A stretch of 64,000 nucleotides of DNA from an uncultured Opitutia bacterium (GTDB lineage: Bacteria > Verrucomicrobiota > Verrucomicrobiia > Opitutales > Opitutaceae): the NCBI GenBank assembly GCA_903827245.1, contig CAIKHO010000078.1, positions 31,059 through 95,058 on the forward strand, given 5' to 3'. A program made the position numbers and the translations under genes. The notes under the pieces were generated by a model that saw only the letters and a list, made by a program, of their open reading frames with translations, made no database searches and was not told the DNA's origin. Position 1 is the first letter of the stretch; every line of letters begins with the position of its first letter. Positions 28,034 to 37,289 of this stretch are shown here, piece by piece.

Positions 28034-29035
28034 ATGGCTTCAGCCCCCTCCCCTTCCCGCAAGGCTCTCGCCACCTTCCTCGACAAGGCCGGCATGCTGG
28101 TCGTGCTCGCGATCCTGTTCGTCGCCTGCTCGTTCTACGTCGATAATTTTTTCTCGTGGGCGAACATGCGCGGCCTCGCCCTCGCCGTCTCGATGACCGG
28201 CATGGTCGCGTGCACCATGCTGTTCTGCCTGGCCGCCGGCGATTTCGATCTCTCCATCGGCTCCGTCGTCGCCTGCGCAGGCGTGCTGGCCGCCGTGGTA
28301 ATGAACCAGACCGACAGCATCACCCTCGGCGTGCTCGCCGGCCTCGGCGCCGGCGCGCTCGTCGGCTTCGTCAACGGCTACGTCGTCGCCCGCCTGCGGA
28401 TCAACGCCCTGATCACCACGCTGGCGACGATGCAGATCGTCCGCGGCCTCGGCTACCTCGTCTCCAACGGCATCGCGGTCGGCATCCAGCGCGAGGGATT
28501 CTTCTCCCTCGGCAACTCCATGTTCCCCGGCCGCGAATTTTCGATTTTCGGCACGACCTTCCGCGGCGTGCCCACGCCGGTGCTGATCACCGCCGGGTGC
28601 TTCATCCTGTTCGGCTTCATCCTGAACCGGACCGTGTTCGGGCGCGACACCCTCGCGGTCGGCGGCAACCCCGAGGCCGCCCACCTCGCCGGCATCGCCG
28701 TCGACCGCATCAAGATCATCATCTTCACCGCCCAGGGCATGATGGCCGCGTTCGCCGGCATCGTGCTCGCCTCGCGCGTGACGAGCGGCCAGCCCAAGAC
28801 CTCCGAGGGCTTCGAGCTGGAGGTCATCTCCGCATGCGTGCTCGGCGGCGTGTCGCTCACCGGCGGCGTCGGCAGCATGGCCTTCGTGATCGCCGGCGTG
28901 CTCATCATGGGCATCGTGCAGAACGCGATGAACCTGCTGAACGTACCCACGTTCTACCAGTACGTCGCCCGCGGCGCGATCTTGCTGGCGGCGGTACTTT
29001 TCGATCGCTGGAAACGCCGCAAGGGTGCGGGGTGA
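28034..29035 (+). CDS. araH: AraH-like sugar ABC transporter permease
   Basis: Membrane permease of the CUT2 family (BPD_transp_2 fold), 333 residues with about ten spans. Marks: AAGDFDLSIGSVVACAGVLAA, NGYVVARLRINALITTLATMQIVRGLGYL, GRDTLAVGGNPEAAHLAGIAVDRIK and GVSLTGGVGSMAFVIAGVLIMG. It completes araFGH. The 281-nt gap after araG is filled by a composite repeat and could lower its expression relative to araG. No arabinose catabolic gene is adjacent. Confidence 0.94.
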   Translation: MASAPSPSRKALATFLDKAGMLVVLAILFVACSFYVDNFFSWANMRGLALAVSMTGMVACTMLFCLAAGDFDLSIGSVVACAGVLAAVVMNQTDSITLGVLAGLGAGALVGFVNGYVVARLRINALITTLATMQIVRGLGYLVSNGIAVGIQREGFFSLGNSMFPGREFSIFGTTFRGVPTPVLITAGCFILFGFILNRTVFGRDTLAVGGNPEAAHLAGIAVDRIKIIIFTAQGMMAAFAGIVLASRVTSGQPKTSEGFELEVISACVLGGVSLTGGVGSMAFVIAGVLIMGIVQNAMNLLNVPTFYQYVARGAILLAAVLFDRWKRRKGAG

Positions 29036-29047
29036 GGTAGGGCCATA

Positions 29048-29250
29048 GTTGGTAGTTCGTAATCGGTAGTTCGTAATCGGTAGTTGGGAATTGGGAATTG
29101 GGCCGGGGCTGAATGTTGGGCTTTGCGTTTGTAGTCCCGGCTTCAGTCGGAATCCGGAACCGGCTAAAGTCGGGACTACAAACGGAAAATCGTAAAAATG
29201 TACCCCTGCCCCAATTCCTAATTCCCAACTACCAATTACGAACCACCAAC
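29048..29250. repeat. Word-type inverted repeat enclosing a GTAG hairpin pair
   Basis: Left arm with tandem GGTAGTTCGTAATC and GGGAATT units (29048-29102) and right arm CCAATTCCTAATTCCCAACT...ACGAACCACCAAC (to 29250). Inside, GTAGTCCCGGCTTCAGTCGG (29131) pairs with CCGGCTAAAGTCGGGACTAC (to 29179). It separates the convergent araH and Cys-cluster genes. Confidence 0.85.
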
Positions 29251-29251
29251 T

Positions 29252-29539
29252 TCACGCACCCTGCCTTGGCGCCGCCGTCACCCGTTCCAGCTCCGCCAGA
29301 AATCCCATCGCCTCCTCCCGGTTCGCACCGCACATGGCGTCGTTCGGCCGCAGACTCCTGCAGACCGCCGGCCGCTCCAGCCGGCCGAACAGCGCGCACC
29401 GGTAATCCGGCAGCAGTTGCACGCACGGGATCCCCGCCGGCTTGCCGTGGGGCATGCCGGGAATCGGCGACGAGATCGAGGGCGCGATGCAGCACGCGCC
29501 ACAGCCGGGACGGCATTCCACGCAACGGAATTTAACCAC
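29252..29539 (-). CDS. YkgJ-type cysteine-cluster protein
   Basis: Small protein of the YkgJ family (putative Fe-S or zinc cluster). Visible ligands: FRCVECRPGCGACC near the N-terminus, then PDYRCALFGRL, RPAVCRSL and NDAMCGANREEAMGFL. The start is uncertain. The frame is open far upstream through repeat sequence (29533-29825), so a GTG at 29539 (VVKFRCVEC), giving 95 residues, is the best fit to family length. The function of the family is not settled. It ends 2 nt from a repeat. Confidence 0.7.
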   Translation of the reverse strand: MVKFRCVECRPGCGACCIAPSISSPIPGMPHGKPAGIPCVQLLPDYRCALFGRLERPAVCRSLRPNDAMCGANREEAMGFLAELERVTAAPRQGA

Positions 29540-29825
29540 GAAGGGCACGAAGTACACGAAAGATGAGGCGCCGCCCTCACAGAGCCTGAGCGGACTCACG
29601 CACATGCATGTAGCAGCCGAGGTAACGAGGCTGGCTTGGGCCGAGCACCTCAAGCCAGCCTCGTTACCTCGGCCACTGCAGACCCGAGCCGTTTTAGCGG
29701 CGTGATCCCGGCTGGGGTAGGAGCCTGCTTGGAGGCGATTGCCGCGGATCACGTCGCTCATCGCCTGCAAGCAGGCTCCTGCCAACAAATGACTCCATTT
29801 TTCGTGTCCTAGGTGCCTTTCGTGC
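29533..29825. repeat. Composite: word-type inverted repeat enclosing two REP-like pairs
   Basis: Outer arms TAACCACGAAGGGCACGAAG (29533) and TAGGTGCCTTTCGTGCTGAA region (29810-29825, with TTTTTCGTGTCC at 29797). Inside are GTAGCAGCCGAGGTAACGAG (29610) with its complement to 29674, and GTAGGAGCCTGCTTGGAGGC (29717) with its complement GCAAGCAGGCTCCTGCC to 29783. It fills the 394-nt space; no gene was seen in it. Confidence 0.85.
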
Positions 29826-29933
29826 TGAAGTCCGCCCGCATGAATCCGATGAATAACCGGTGATTTTTTACAATATGCAGATTGTTGCACAGTTGCTTTA
29901 CCTGCACCGGGTTTTTCTCCAACTTGCCAAAAC

Positions 29934-30395
29934 ATGAAGCCGGTCAAGGTCCCCGCGTTTGAACTCTTTCTGCACGAGATGATACCCCTCGCGAAGGCGA
30001 TGGGCGTCGGCGTGGAGGTGAGCGACGACCGTTCCCTGACGCTGACCGCGCCCAAGGAGCAGAACAAAAATTCCCTCAACACCGCCTTTGGCGGCAGCCT
30101 CGTGTCGCTCGCCACCCTCGCCGGCTACGGCGTGGTCTGGGAGCTGATGAAGAACGAGAAGGGCGCCAACAAGCCCGAATGGCACATCGTCGTGAAGGAA
30201 AGCCGCGCGGCCTACCGCCGCCCGGTGATCGGCGACCTGCGCGCCATCTGCGAACGGCCCGCCCAGGCAGCCATCGCGGAATTCAAGGAAGCCCTCGCCC
30301 GCTACGGCAAGGCCAAGCTCAAGCTGCGCGCCCGCGTGATCGAGGGCGGCCACACCGCCGTCGATGTCACGGCGGCGTTTGTGGTCATCAAATAA
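29934..30395 (+). CDS. Hotdog-fold thioesterase (YiiD C-terminal-like)
   Basis: A 153-residue single-domain hotdog protein: FELFLHEMIPLAKAMGV, then KNSLNTAFGGSLVSLATLAGYGVVWELM (the helix with the N-x-x-x-T-A-F-GGS pattern of YiiD_C thioesterases), then IVVKESRAAYRRPVIGDL and VDVTAAFVVIK. It probably cleaves an acyl-thioester; the substrate is unknown. E. coli YiiD has an extra acetyltransferase domain that is absent here. It stands alone between two repeat-filled spacers. Confidence 0.85.
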   Translation: MKPVKVPAFELFLHEMIPLAKAMGVGVEVSDDRSLTLTAPKEQNKNSLNTAFGGSLVSLATLAGYGVVWELMKNEKGANKPEWHIVVKESRAAYRRPVIGDLRAICERPAQAAIAEFKEALARYGKAKLKLRARVIEGGHTAVDVTAAFVVIK

Positions 30396-30414
30396 GACCC
30401 TCGGTTCGATCCAC

Positions 30415-30500
30415 GCTCGGATCGACCTCGGTTTGCCTCCAGTGCAAAACGGATTGGGTCGGTATCGGAACCGGAAATTTTACAGGAGACGATCCGAGGG
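30415..30500 (+). repeat. About 80-nt inverted repeat, copy 2 of 3 (GGATCGACCTCGG family)
   Basis: GCTCGGATCGACCTCGGTTT, then GTGCAAAACGGATTGGG, then TTTTACAGGAGACGATCCGA. It starts 20 nt after the thioesterase stop. Same order of sub-blocks as at 22698. Confidence 0.85.
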
Positions 30501-30521
30501 CAGGCCGAGGACGTATTCTTC

Positions 30522-30587
30522 GTAGGGGCACTCGTTGCGGGCGCTCTCCGAAGACCCAACCCGGGCGTCGTCGAGCAACGCCCCTAC
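30522..30587. repeat. REP-like inverted pair overlapping the AspH-like stop
   Basis: GTAGGGGCACTCGTTGCGGG at 30522 faces GGGCGTCGTCGAGCAACGCC ending in CCTAC at 30587. Read on the minus strand, the TAG of its GTAG is the stop codon of the hydroxylase gene. Confidence 0.85.
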
Positions 30588-31363
30588 CGGCCCCGCAGCT
30601 TCTGCGCCTCGGCATAGAACTCCTTCTCCCATTTCGTCTGGTTGTCCTGCGCCTCGCGGATGAACGACGTGAACACCGCCGCGCGCAGGATGAATTGATT
30701 CAGCACGTTGAAGGGAAACCACACCGGACGCACAAAATCCACAAAGAGCACGACGCGCCAGCCGTCCGTGTCGTTCCACACCTCGTGGTCGTAGCTGTCG
30801 TCGAACAGCAGGCACTTGCCCTCCTCCCACGTGCAGATCTGGTCGTCGACCCGGATCCGTACCCGCTCGCGCGGCTCCGGCACGATCAGGCCGAGATGCA
30901 GGCGTAGGACACCGTTGTAGGGTCCGCGGTGCGCGGGGATGTGCTTGCGCGGTGCGAGGATCGAGAAAAACCCGGTCTTCATCCCGGGGATTTTCTTCAG
31001 CGCGGCGACCGTCGCGGGACACCGGCGGCAGTTCTCCTCGCTCCATGAGCCGTAACCGCAGAAAATGAAGGTCTTCCAGTTGTTGTCCGTCTGGATGGTC
31101 TTCACCTCGCTCGAGATGTCCTGGAAGTTCGGGAGCTCGTCGCGCCGCTTCATCACCTGGTCCAGTTCCGCTCGGATCGCCGGCCAGTCGGCCTCCACCG
31201 CGGCCGTCCAGGGAAAGTCCGCCCGGGAGTAAACCGGCTTGTCACCGACGCGGGAAAATTTCGCGAGGCACCATTCCGCCGCGTCGAGAAACGTCGCGAT
31301 GGCGTTGCCGGCAAATCCGGTCGGGGGTTTGAGGGGTTTGCCTTGGACTTTGCCGCGGGCCAT
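30584..31363 (-). CDS. Aspartyl/asparaginyl beta-hydroxylase family protein
   Basis: Fe(II)/2-oxoglutarate dioxygenase of the AspH family, 259 residues. Likely iron ligands are the His pair in APRKHIPAHRGPYNGVLRLHLGLIVP and SYDHEVWNDTDGWRVVLFVD; RVVLFVDF carries the co-substrate arginine pattern. N-terminal text PWTAAVEADWPAIRAELDQV is also typical. Bacterial members are mostly uncharacterised; lipid A or peptide hydroxylation is possible. The stop codon TAG (30584-30586) lies within a REP-like element. No operon partner was seen. Confidence 0.88.
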   Translation of the reverse strand: MARGKVQGKPLKPPTGFAGNAIATFLDAAEWCLAKFSRVGDKPVYSRADFPWTAAVEADWPAIRAELDQVMKRRDELPNFQDISSEVKTIQTDNNWKTFIFCGYGSWSEENCRRCPATVAALKKIPGMKTGFFSILAPRKHIPAHRGPYNGVLRLHLGLIVPEPRERVRIRVDDQICTWEEGKCLLFDDSYDHEVWNDTDGWRVVLFVDFVRPVWFPFNVLNQFILRAAVFTSFIREAQDNQTKWEKEFYAEAQKLRGR

Positions 31364-31501
31364 GAGAGTTCCGGCGAACCGCCCGGGGCCCGCCGCAGGA
31401 ATCAGGGTTGTGGTTTATCCGGCCATTTCGGACAGGGGGTTGGGCCGGACTTTATCTCTGAAATATCCAAACGCGCGTTAAGCAACCCTGAATCGGAGAT
31501 C

Positions 31502-31636
31502 GCCACGAAATACCCCAAAGACACGAAAAGAATACCAACGACGCCCTCGCTGCTTCCAACCTGCCATCCACGCCACTTCCGAAATGGATCGAAACTCCGA
31601 TTTCGTGTGCTTCGTGTTTTTCGTGGTTAAAAATCC
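31502..31636. repeat. Word-type inverted repeat (CCACGAAA...CACGAAAAG)
   Basis: GCCACGAAATACCCCAAAGA (31502) faces GTGCTTCGTGTTTTTCGTGG (to 31626) plus TTAAAAATCC. It lies between AspH-like and dUTPase genes and ends 3 nt before the dUTPase stop. Same family as 22194 and 29533. Confidence 0.8.
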
Positions 31637-31639
31637 GAC

Positions 31640-32011
31640 TCAGATGTGCTTGGAGTCCGCCTCGTCCTTTTTCACGTAGCCGCTGTCCTGCCGCTGGTGG
31701 TTCACCTGGTTTTTCTTGAGATAGGCCTGGTAAACATCATCCGCGGTCATGCCGAGCGTCTGCGCGAGCGAGACAAGGAAATGGAACAGGTCGACAACCT
31801 CGACCTTGGCGTTTTGTTCGTCGAACTTCTGGTACTTGGCCCACCATTTCCACGGCACGGAGTCGATGAGCTCGGCCGTCTCCTGCTGCATGGCGCGGGT
31901 GTAATTGAGGACCCACTTGGTCTTTTCCTCGTCGGTCGGCGGCGGGAGTTTGACCCCGATGCGCTGGTTGAGGGCGTCCTGCATGCGGAAGATTTCCTCG
32001 AGTTTGTCCAT
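31640..32011 (-). CDS. Dimeric dUTPase (all-alpha NTP-PPase type)
   Basis: A 123-residue all-alpha nucleotide pyrophosphohydrolase of the dUTPase_2 type, which would convert dUTP to dUMP. Metal-binding pattern: MQQETAELIDSVPWKWWAK (E-x-x-E) and NAKVEVVDLFHFLVSLAQTLG (E-x-x-D). KWW in the first helix is characteristic of the dimeric dUTPase group. The ATG at 32011 is chosen because residues in front of it are low-complexity. The C-terminus is Lys/Asp/His-rich. Substrate specificity within the superfamily is inferred. Confidence 0.85.
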   Translation of the reverse strand: MDKLEEIFRMQDALNQRIGVKLPPPTDEEKTKWVLNYTRAMQQETAELIDSVPWKWWAKYQKFDEQNAKVEVVDLFHFLVSLAQTLGMTADDVYQAYLKKNQVNHQRQDSGYVKKDEADSKHI

Positions 32012-32293
32012 GGCCGCGAGGCTGGCCGCGCCGGGCGGCGAGTGGCAAGTGGCAACTGCTGATAGGCATTGGTCCATGGGCTATCGATCTGTTCCGCAGT
32101 GATTTGCATTGAGGCCGGAGTTGTCGCGACAACACCCTGAATGGAATTAGCAGTTGCCCCGCAAGGGGATCCGGGTGACAGTGATTCCTTGATGCATGCG
32201 TAGAGCGCGTTTCCCGTGTTCCGCCGGCGTCATTAAACCACCCGGGCCGCTCCCGCCTCGCGTTGAGCGCCCAGTTATAAACACACACCCAAC

Positions 32294-33460
32294 ATGTCAG
32301 ATACAGCATTGACCGGCGCGCCTGCCGCGGCTCCCAGCGAGCCCCTTTCGGCGCCGGTCCCGTCCGCGGCCCAAGTGCCGGCGGGCTTCTCCGCGCCGAC
32401 CGGTACGTTCGGCTCCACCCGCGGTTCAGGTCTCGCCCGCGGCAAACGCCCAGCCCAGTCCGCGGCCCCTTCGGCCGCTTCGTCCGTCAGCCAGGATTAC
32501 AAACCCACGTCGATCGAGGTGATTACTCCGCAGCGGGAATACAAGAACCCGTTCGCCCCGGAGCAGCCCGTCGCAGCGCCCGCCGCACCCGAACCGGTCG
32601 CGGAACCGGTGGTCGCTTCCACACCCGTCGTCGCTCCCGCGCCCATCCCGGTGCCGGAACCCGTCGTGTCACGCGCACCCGCCGCCGTCTTCACCCCCAC
32701 GCCGCGGCCCGCCACGGCTCCCGTGTCCGCCCCGGCGGCCGGCGAACTGTTTCCCTTCAACGCCCCGGGCACACCGGAGGAGAAGCCGGTCCTCAACATC
32801 CTCCCGCCCGCCGAGTCCAAGCGCGTGGCCCAAAGTTGGGAAAACCGTCCGGAGCCAGGCGCCGCGCCGGCGTTCGAGCCGCGTTCCCGCCGGGACGAGC
32901 GCCCGACCTTCCGCCCGGAGCGCCGCGACGGCCGCTCGGAGGGCGAAGCCCGGGACGACCGTCCGGAAACCCGTGAGGGTGGACGCGACAGTCGTCCTCA
33001 GGGCCGCGACCAGAAATTCGACCCGCGCGAACCGCGCCGCGATTTCCGGTCCGAACCCCGCGCCGCGTACGTCCCTGAGCAGCCGAAAAAATCCGGCGGT
33101 TTCATCGGCTGGCTGAAAGGTCTCTTCGGCGCCAAACCCACCACCGGCGAATCCGGCCAGCCTGCGGGCACCCGTGACGAGTCCGGTCGCGACGGCCAGC
33201 GTCATCATCGCCGCCGCCACCGCGGTGGCCGGGGACGAAGCGGTTTTCAAGGTGACAATCGCGGTCCCCGCGACGGTCAGGGCCAGCAGCCTCGCAGCGA
33301 GGGCGGCCAGCCCCGTCAGGACGGCGAAGGCCGGGGCGACCGGCCGCAGGGCGACGGTTCCCGTCGGCGCCGCCATCGCGGCGGCCGCGGCCGGCATCAA
33401 GGCGGCGGCTACGGCGGCGACCCGCGACCCGAAGGCACGCAGGGCGGCGGCGCCATCTGA
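32294..33460 (+). CDS. Low-complexity Pro/Ala- then Arg/Gly-rich protein
   Basis: No named family. The 388-residue protein has an Ala/Pro-rich N-terminal half, an Arg/Asp/Glu-rich centre (RRDERPTFRPERRDGRSEG), a short conserved-looking amphipathic segment GGFIGWLKGLFGAK about residue 270, and a C-terminal tail of RRRHRGGRGR and similar RGG-like repeats. Arg/Gly tails commonly bind RNA, so an RNA- or ribosome-associated role is possible, but nothing proves it. No signal peptide. A strong terminator follows at 33511-33541, so it is probably monocistronic. Confidence 0.75.
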   Translation: MSDTALTGAPAAAPSEPLSAPVPSAAQVPAGFSAPTGTFGSTRGSGLARGKRPAQSAAPSAASSVSQDYKPTSIEVITPQREYKNPFAPEQPVAAPAAPEPVAEPVVASTPVVAPAPIPVPEPVVSRAPAAVFTPTPRPATAPVSAPAAGELFPFNAPGTPEEKPVLNILPPAESKRVAQSWENRPEPGAAPAFEPRSRRDERPTFRPERRDGRSEGEARDDRPETREGGRDSRPQGRDQKFDPREPRRDFRSEPRAAYVPEQPKKSGGFIGWLKGLFGAKPTTGESGQPAGTRDESGRDGQRHHRRRHRGGRGRSGFQGDNRGPRDGQGQQPRSEGGQPRQDGEGRGDRPQGDGSRRRRHRGGRGRHQGGGYGGDPRPEGTQGGGAI

Positions 33461-33510
33461 GCCGCGGTTCCCGTTAAAATCTTGCCAGGCGCGCCTAAAC
33501 CCGCGCCTTC

Positions 33511-33541
33511 AAAAGGCGTCCGCGAATGCGGACGCCTTTTT
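33511..33541 (+). terminator. Rho-independent terminator of the Arg/Gly-rich protein gene
   Basis: Perfect 13-bp stem AAAAGGCGTCCGC/GCGGACGCCTTTT with a GAAT tetraloop, ending in five T; it starts 50 nt after the stop codon. The A-run on the left side could make it work in both directions. Confidence 0.9.
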
Positions 33542-33644
33542 CATGTCCATTCCGCCGCCTCAGGGCGAATGCCTCCACTGAGAGCAGTGGCCGGACGCCA
33601 TTCAGGCTTTCAACTTTCAACTCCCAGCCTTCAACTTCCTTCCG

Positions 33645-34934
33645 ATGTCCGATCTCATCGTCAACGGCGGCAAGCCCCTCTCCGGCACCATCACGCCGTC
33701 CGGGAACAAGAACTCCATCCTCCCGGTTTTCTGCGCCACGCTGCTCACCGACGATCCCGTGACGATCCGGAACGTCCCGGACATCACCGACCTCGACAAG
33801 CTCGTCGCCTTCTTCCGCGCGCAGGGCTCGCGCATCGACTGGAACCGCGACACCGGCGTGATGCACGTGGACCACTCGACGTTCCAGAGCACCCTCGTCA
33901 ATGACGAGCTGCCGCAGGACATGCGCTCCACCGTGCTGCTCTACCCCGCCCTGCTGCGACGGCTCGGCAAGATCAGCATCCACTCCAACGCCCAGGGCTG
34001 CTCGCTCGGTGTGCGCGAGATCGACCCGCACCTCGAGGTGCTCCGGGCCCTCGGCGCGACGGTCACCGAGGGCGAGCCGCTCGTCATCGCGCTGCCCGGC
34101 GGCTTTCGCGGCGCGCGGCATTGGCTCGACTACATGTCGGTCACCGTCACCGAAAACTTCGCCATGGCCGCCGCGCTCGCCACCGGCACCTCCACCCTCA
34201 TCAATGCCGCCAGCGAGCCGCACGTGCAGGACCTCTGCACCGCCCTCGTCGCCATGGGCGCGTCGATCGAGGGCATCGGCACCAGCATGCTCCGGATCAG
34301 CGGCGTGAAAAAGCTCCACGGCGCCGATCTCACCATCAGCACCGACTACCACGAGATCGTCACGTTTCTCGCCCTCGGCGCCATCACCGGCGGCGAGGTC
34401 CGCGTCGAAAAATCGCTGCCGCATCACTTTGACCTCATCACCCGCTCGTTCAAAAAACTGGGCGTCGTCATCGAGCACGAGGGCGACACCGCCATCGTCC
34501 GCCGCCAGCAGCCGCTCGCGGTCGAGGCGCCGTACACGAGCAACCTGCTGGCCAAGATCGAGGCTGCCCCGTGGCCGTACTTCTCCGTCGACCTGCTGCC
34601 GCTGATGATCGCCCTCAGCACGCGCGCCGAGGGCACGATCCATTTCTGGAACAAGGTTTACGAGAATGGCTTCGCCTGGATTCCCGAGCTGGCGAAGTTC
34701 GGCGCCCACGCCGTCGTCAGCGACCCCCACCGCATCGTCATTTTCGGCAACAAGCCGCTCCGCCCCGCCGTCGTCGTCTCGCCCTACGTCATCCGCGCCG
34801 CCGTTGCGCTCACCATGGTCGCCGCATCGATCCCCGGCCGGAGCGTCGTGCGCAACGCCGAGATCATCAAGCGCGCCCACCCGCGCTTCGTCGAGAACCT
34901 CCGCAGCCTCGGCGCGGAACTGGAATGGAAATGA
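33645..34934 (+). CDS. murA: UDP-N-acetylglucosamine 1-carboxyvinyltransferase MurA
   Basis: First committed step of peptidoglycan synthesis (enolpyruvyl transfer to UDP-GlcNAc). The 429 residues match family length. Lys22 in GNKNSILPV and Cys119 in QGCSLGVREIDPHL correspond to the Lys22 and fosfomycin-target Cys115 of E. coli MurA. The sequence is otherwise a divergent form: the usual RASVL block reads MRSTVLLYPALL. Two inverted EPSP-synthase-like halves are present. ruvB starts 60 nt downstream on the same strand. Confidence 0.9.
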   Translation: MSDLIVNGGKPLSGTITPSGNKNSILPVFCATLLTDDPVTIRNVPDITDLDKLVAFFRAQGSRIDWNRDTGVMHVDHSTFQSTLVNDELPQDMRSTVLLYPALLRRLGKISIHSNAQGCSLGVREIDPHLEVLRALGATVTEGEPLVIALPGGFRGARHWLDYMSVTVTENFAMAAALATGTSTLINAASEPHVQDLCTALVAMGASIEGIGTSMLRISGVKKLHGADLTISTDYHEIVTFLALGAITGGEVRVEKSLPHHFDLITRSFKKLGVVIEHEGDTAIVRRQQPLAVEAPYTSNLLAKIEAAPWPYFSVDLLPLMIALSTRAEGTIHFWNKVYENGFAWIPELAKFGAHAVVSDPHRIVIFGNKPLRPAVVVSPYVIRAAVALTMVAASIPGRSVVRNAEIIKRAHPRFVENLRSLGAELEWK

Positions 34935-34994
34935 GGGATTGGGAGTTTGTTGTTGGGAATTTGTAATTTGGCGCCCTGAATTTAATTTCGCTCC

Positions 34995-36071
<1,077 letters not shown>

Positions 36072-36119
36072 ACCCAGCCGTCGTCCGGCACACCATCCGT
36101 CCTGCCTCCCCAATCCGCC

Positions 36120-37244
36120 GTGAAGGCTGAACCACCCACCGCCCATTTGCGGAAGTCGTCCACGTCCATGCCCAATCCCGCCGAGCTGCTCGACTTGCCC
36201 GACTTTGAACGCGCCGCCAAGGACGTGATGTCGTTGCTCACTTGGGAATATGTCTCCGAGGGCGCGGCCGACGAGATCACGCTCCGGTCGAATCAACGCG
36301 CCTACGACGAAATCCGCGTTGTGCCGCGCGCCCTGGTCGACGTCTCGCGGCTCAACACGCGCGTGTCGCTGCTCGGGCGCGAACACGCCCACCCGATCCT
36401 CCTCGCACCCACCGCCTATCAAAAGCTCTCCCACCCCAACGGCGAACTTGCCACCGTGCAGGGTGCGGCCGACGCGGACGCGACCATGGTGGTTAGCACG
36501 ACGGCCACCGTCTCGATCGAGGATATCGCCGCGGCGGCCAGGCATCCGCTCTGGTTTCAACTCTACGTGCAGCCGGATCGCGGCTTCACGCGCGAGCTGG
36601 CGCAGCGGGCGGAAGCGGCGGGCTACGAGGCGCTCGTCGTGACGGTTGACACCCCCGCACTCGGCCCGCGCTATCGCGAGCTGCGGGCCAAGTTCAACCT
36701 GCCGCCCGGGCTCGAGCGGGCGAATTTCCGCGGTCGCCCGACCGCGACCGGCGCGCAGCGCGCGGGCGAGGCGAGCATCTTCAGCGCCACGCTCGACCCG
36801 ACCGTCACCTGGAAGGACATCGAATGGCTGCGCTCGCTCACCCGGTTGCCGGTGGTGCTCAAGGGCATCATGAATCCCGACGACGCCACCCGCGCCCTCC
36901 AGTCCGGCGTCGCCGGCATCATCGTCTCCAACCATGGCGCGCGCAACCTCGACACCACCCCGGCGACGATCGAGGTCCTGCCGCGCGTCGCCGAAAAGAT
37001 CGAGGGCCGGATCCCGGTGCTGGTGGACGGCGGCATCCGCCGCGGCACCGACGTGCTCAAGGCGCTCGCGCTCGGCGCCAACGCCGTGCTCATCGGCCGG
37101 CCCTATGTCCACGGGCTCGCCGTCGATGGCGCCCGCGGCGTCACGCGCATCGTCAAGATCCTGCGACGCGAACTCGAGATGGCCATGGCCCACTGCGGCC
37201 GGCCGACGATCGCCGCAATCGATTCCTCCGTGATCTGGCGCTGA
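36120..37244 (+). CDS. FMN-dependent alpha-hydroxy-acid oxidase/dehydrogenase
   Basis: TIM-barrel flavoenzyme of the glycolate/lactate oxidase family, 374 residues (GTG start at 36120; an ATG at 36168, MPNPAELLD, is possible). Marks: LLAPTAYQKLSHPNGE, VSTTATVSIEDIA, LWFQLYVQPDRGFT, LVVTVDTPALGPRYRE, VVLKGIMNPDDA and the catalytic-His block SNHGARNLDTTPATIEVLP, where most members read SNHGGRQLD. VDGGIRRGTDVLKALALGANAVLIGRP binds FMN phosphate. Substrate (lactate, glycolate or a longer 2-hydroxy acid) not determinable. Confidence 0.9.
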   Translation: MKAEPPTAHLRKSSTSMPNPAELLDLPDFERAAKDVMSLLTWEYVSEGAADEITLRSNQRAYDEIRVVPRALVDVSRLNTRVSLLGREHAHPILLAPTAYQKLSHPNGELATVQGAADADATMVVSTTATVSIEDIAAAARHPLWFQLYVQPDRGFTRELAQRAEAAGYEALVVTVDTPALGPRYRELRAKFNLPPGLERANFRGRPTATGAQRAGEASIFSATLDPTVTWKDIEWLRSLTRLPVVLKGIMNPDDATRALQSGVAGIIVSNHGARNLDTTPATIEVLPRVAEKIEGRIPVLVDGGIRRGTDVLKALALGANAVLIGRPYVHGLAVDGARGVTRIVKILRRELEMAMAHCGRPTIAAIDSSVIWR

Positions 37245-37258
37245 ACCGAGGCCCGTGC

Positions 37259-37286
37259 AAGGGGCGTTCCTTGCGGACACCTCTAC
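37259..37286 (+). repeat. Single REP-like arm (GGGGCGTTCCTTGCGGAC)
   Basis: AGGGGCGTTCCTTGCGGACA followed by CCTCTAC. It is a solo arm of the family paired at 18807-18875, placed between the convergent oxidase and SDR genes. Confidence 0.6.
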
Positions 37287-37289
37287 ACG

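Noticed and set aside
29048..29102. Possible CRISPR-like or tandem array (GGTAGTTCGTAATC units)
   Set aside because: Only two to three short units without regular unique spacers; they form one arm of an inverted repeat.
30480..31046. Second frame inside the AspH-like gene
   Set aside because: Arg/Pro/Gly-rich shadow frame; the AspH-like frame has clear iron-ligand motifs.
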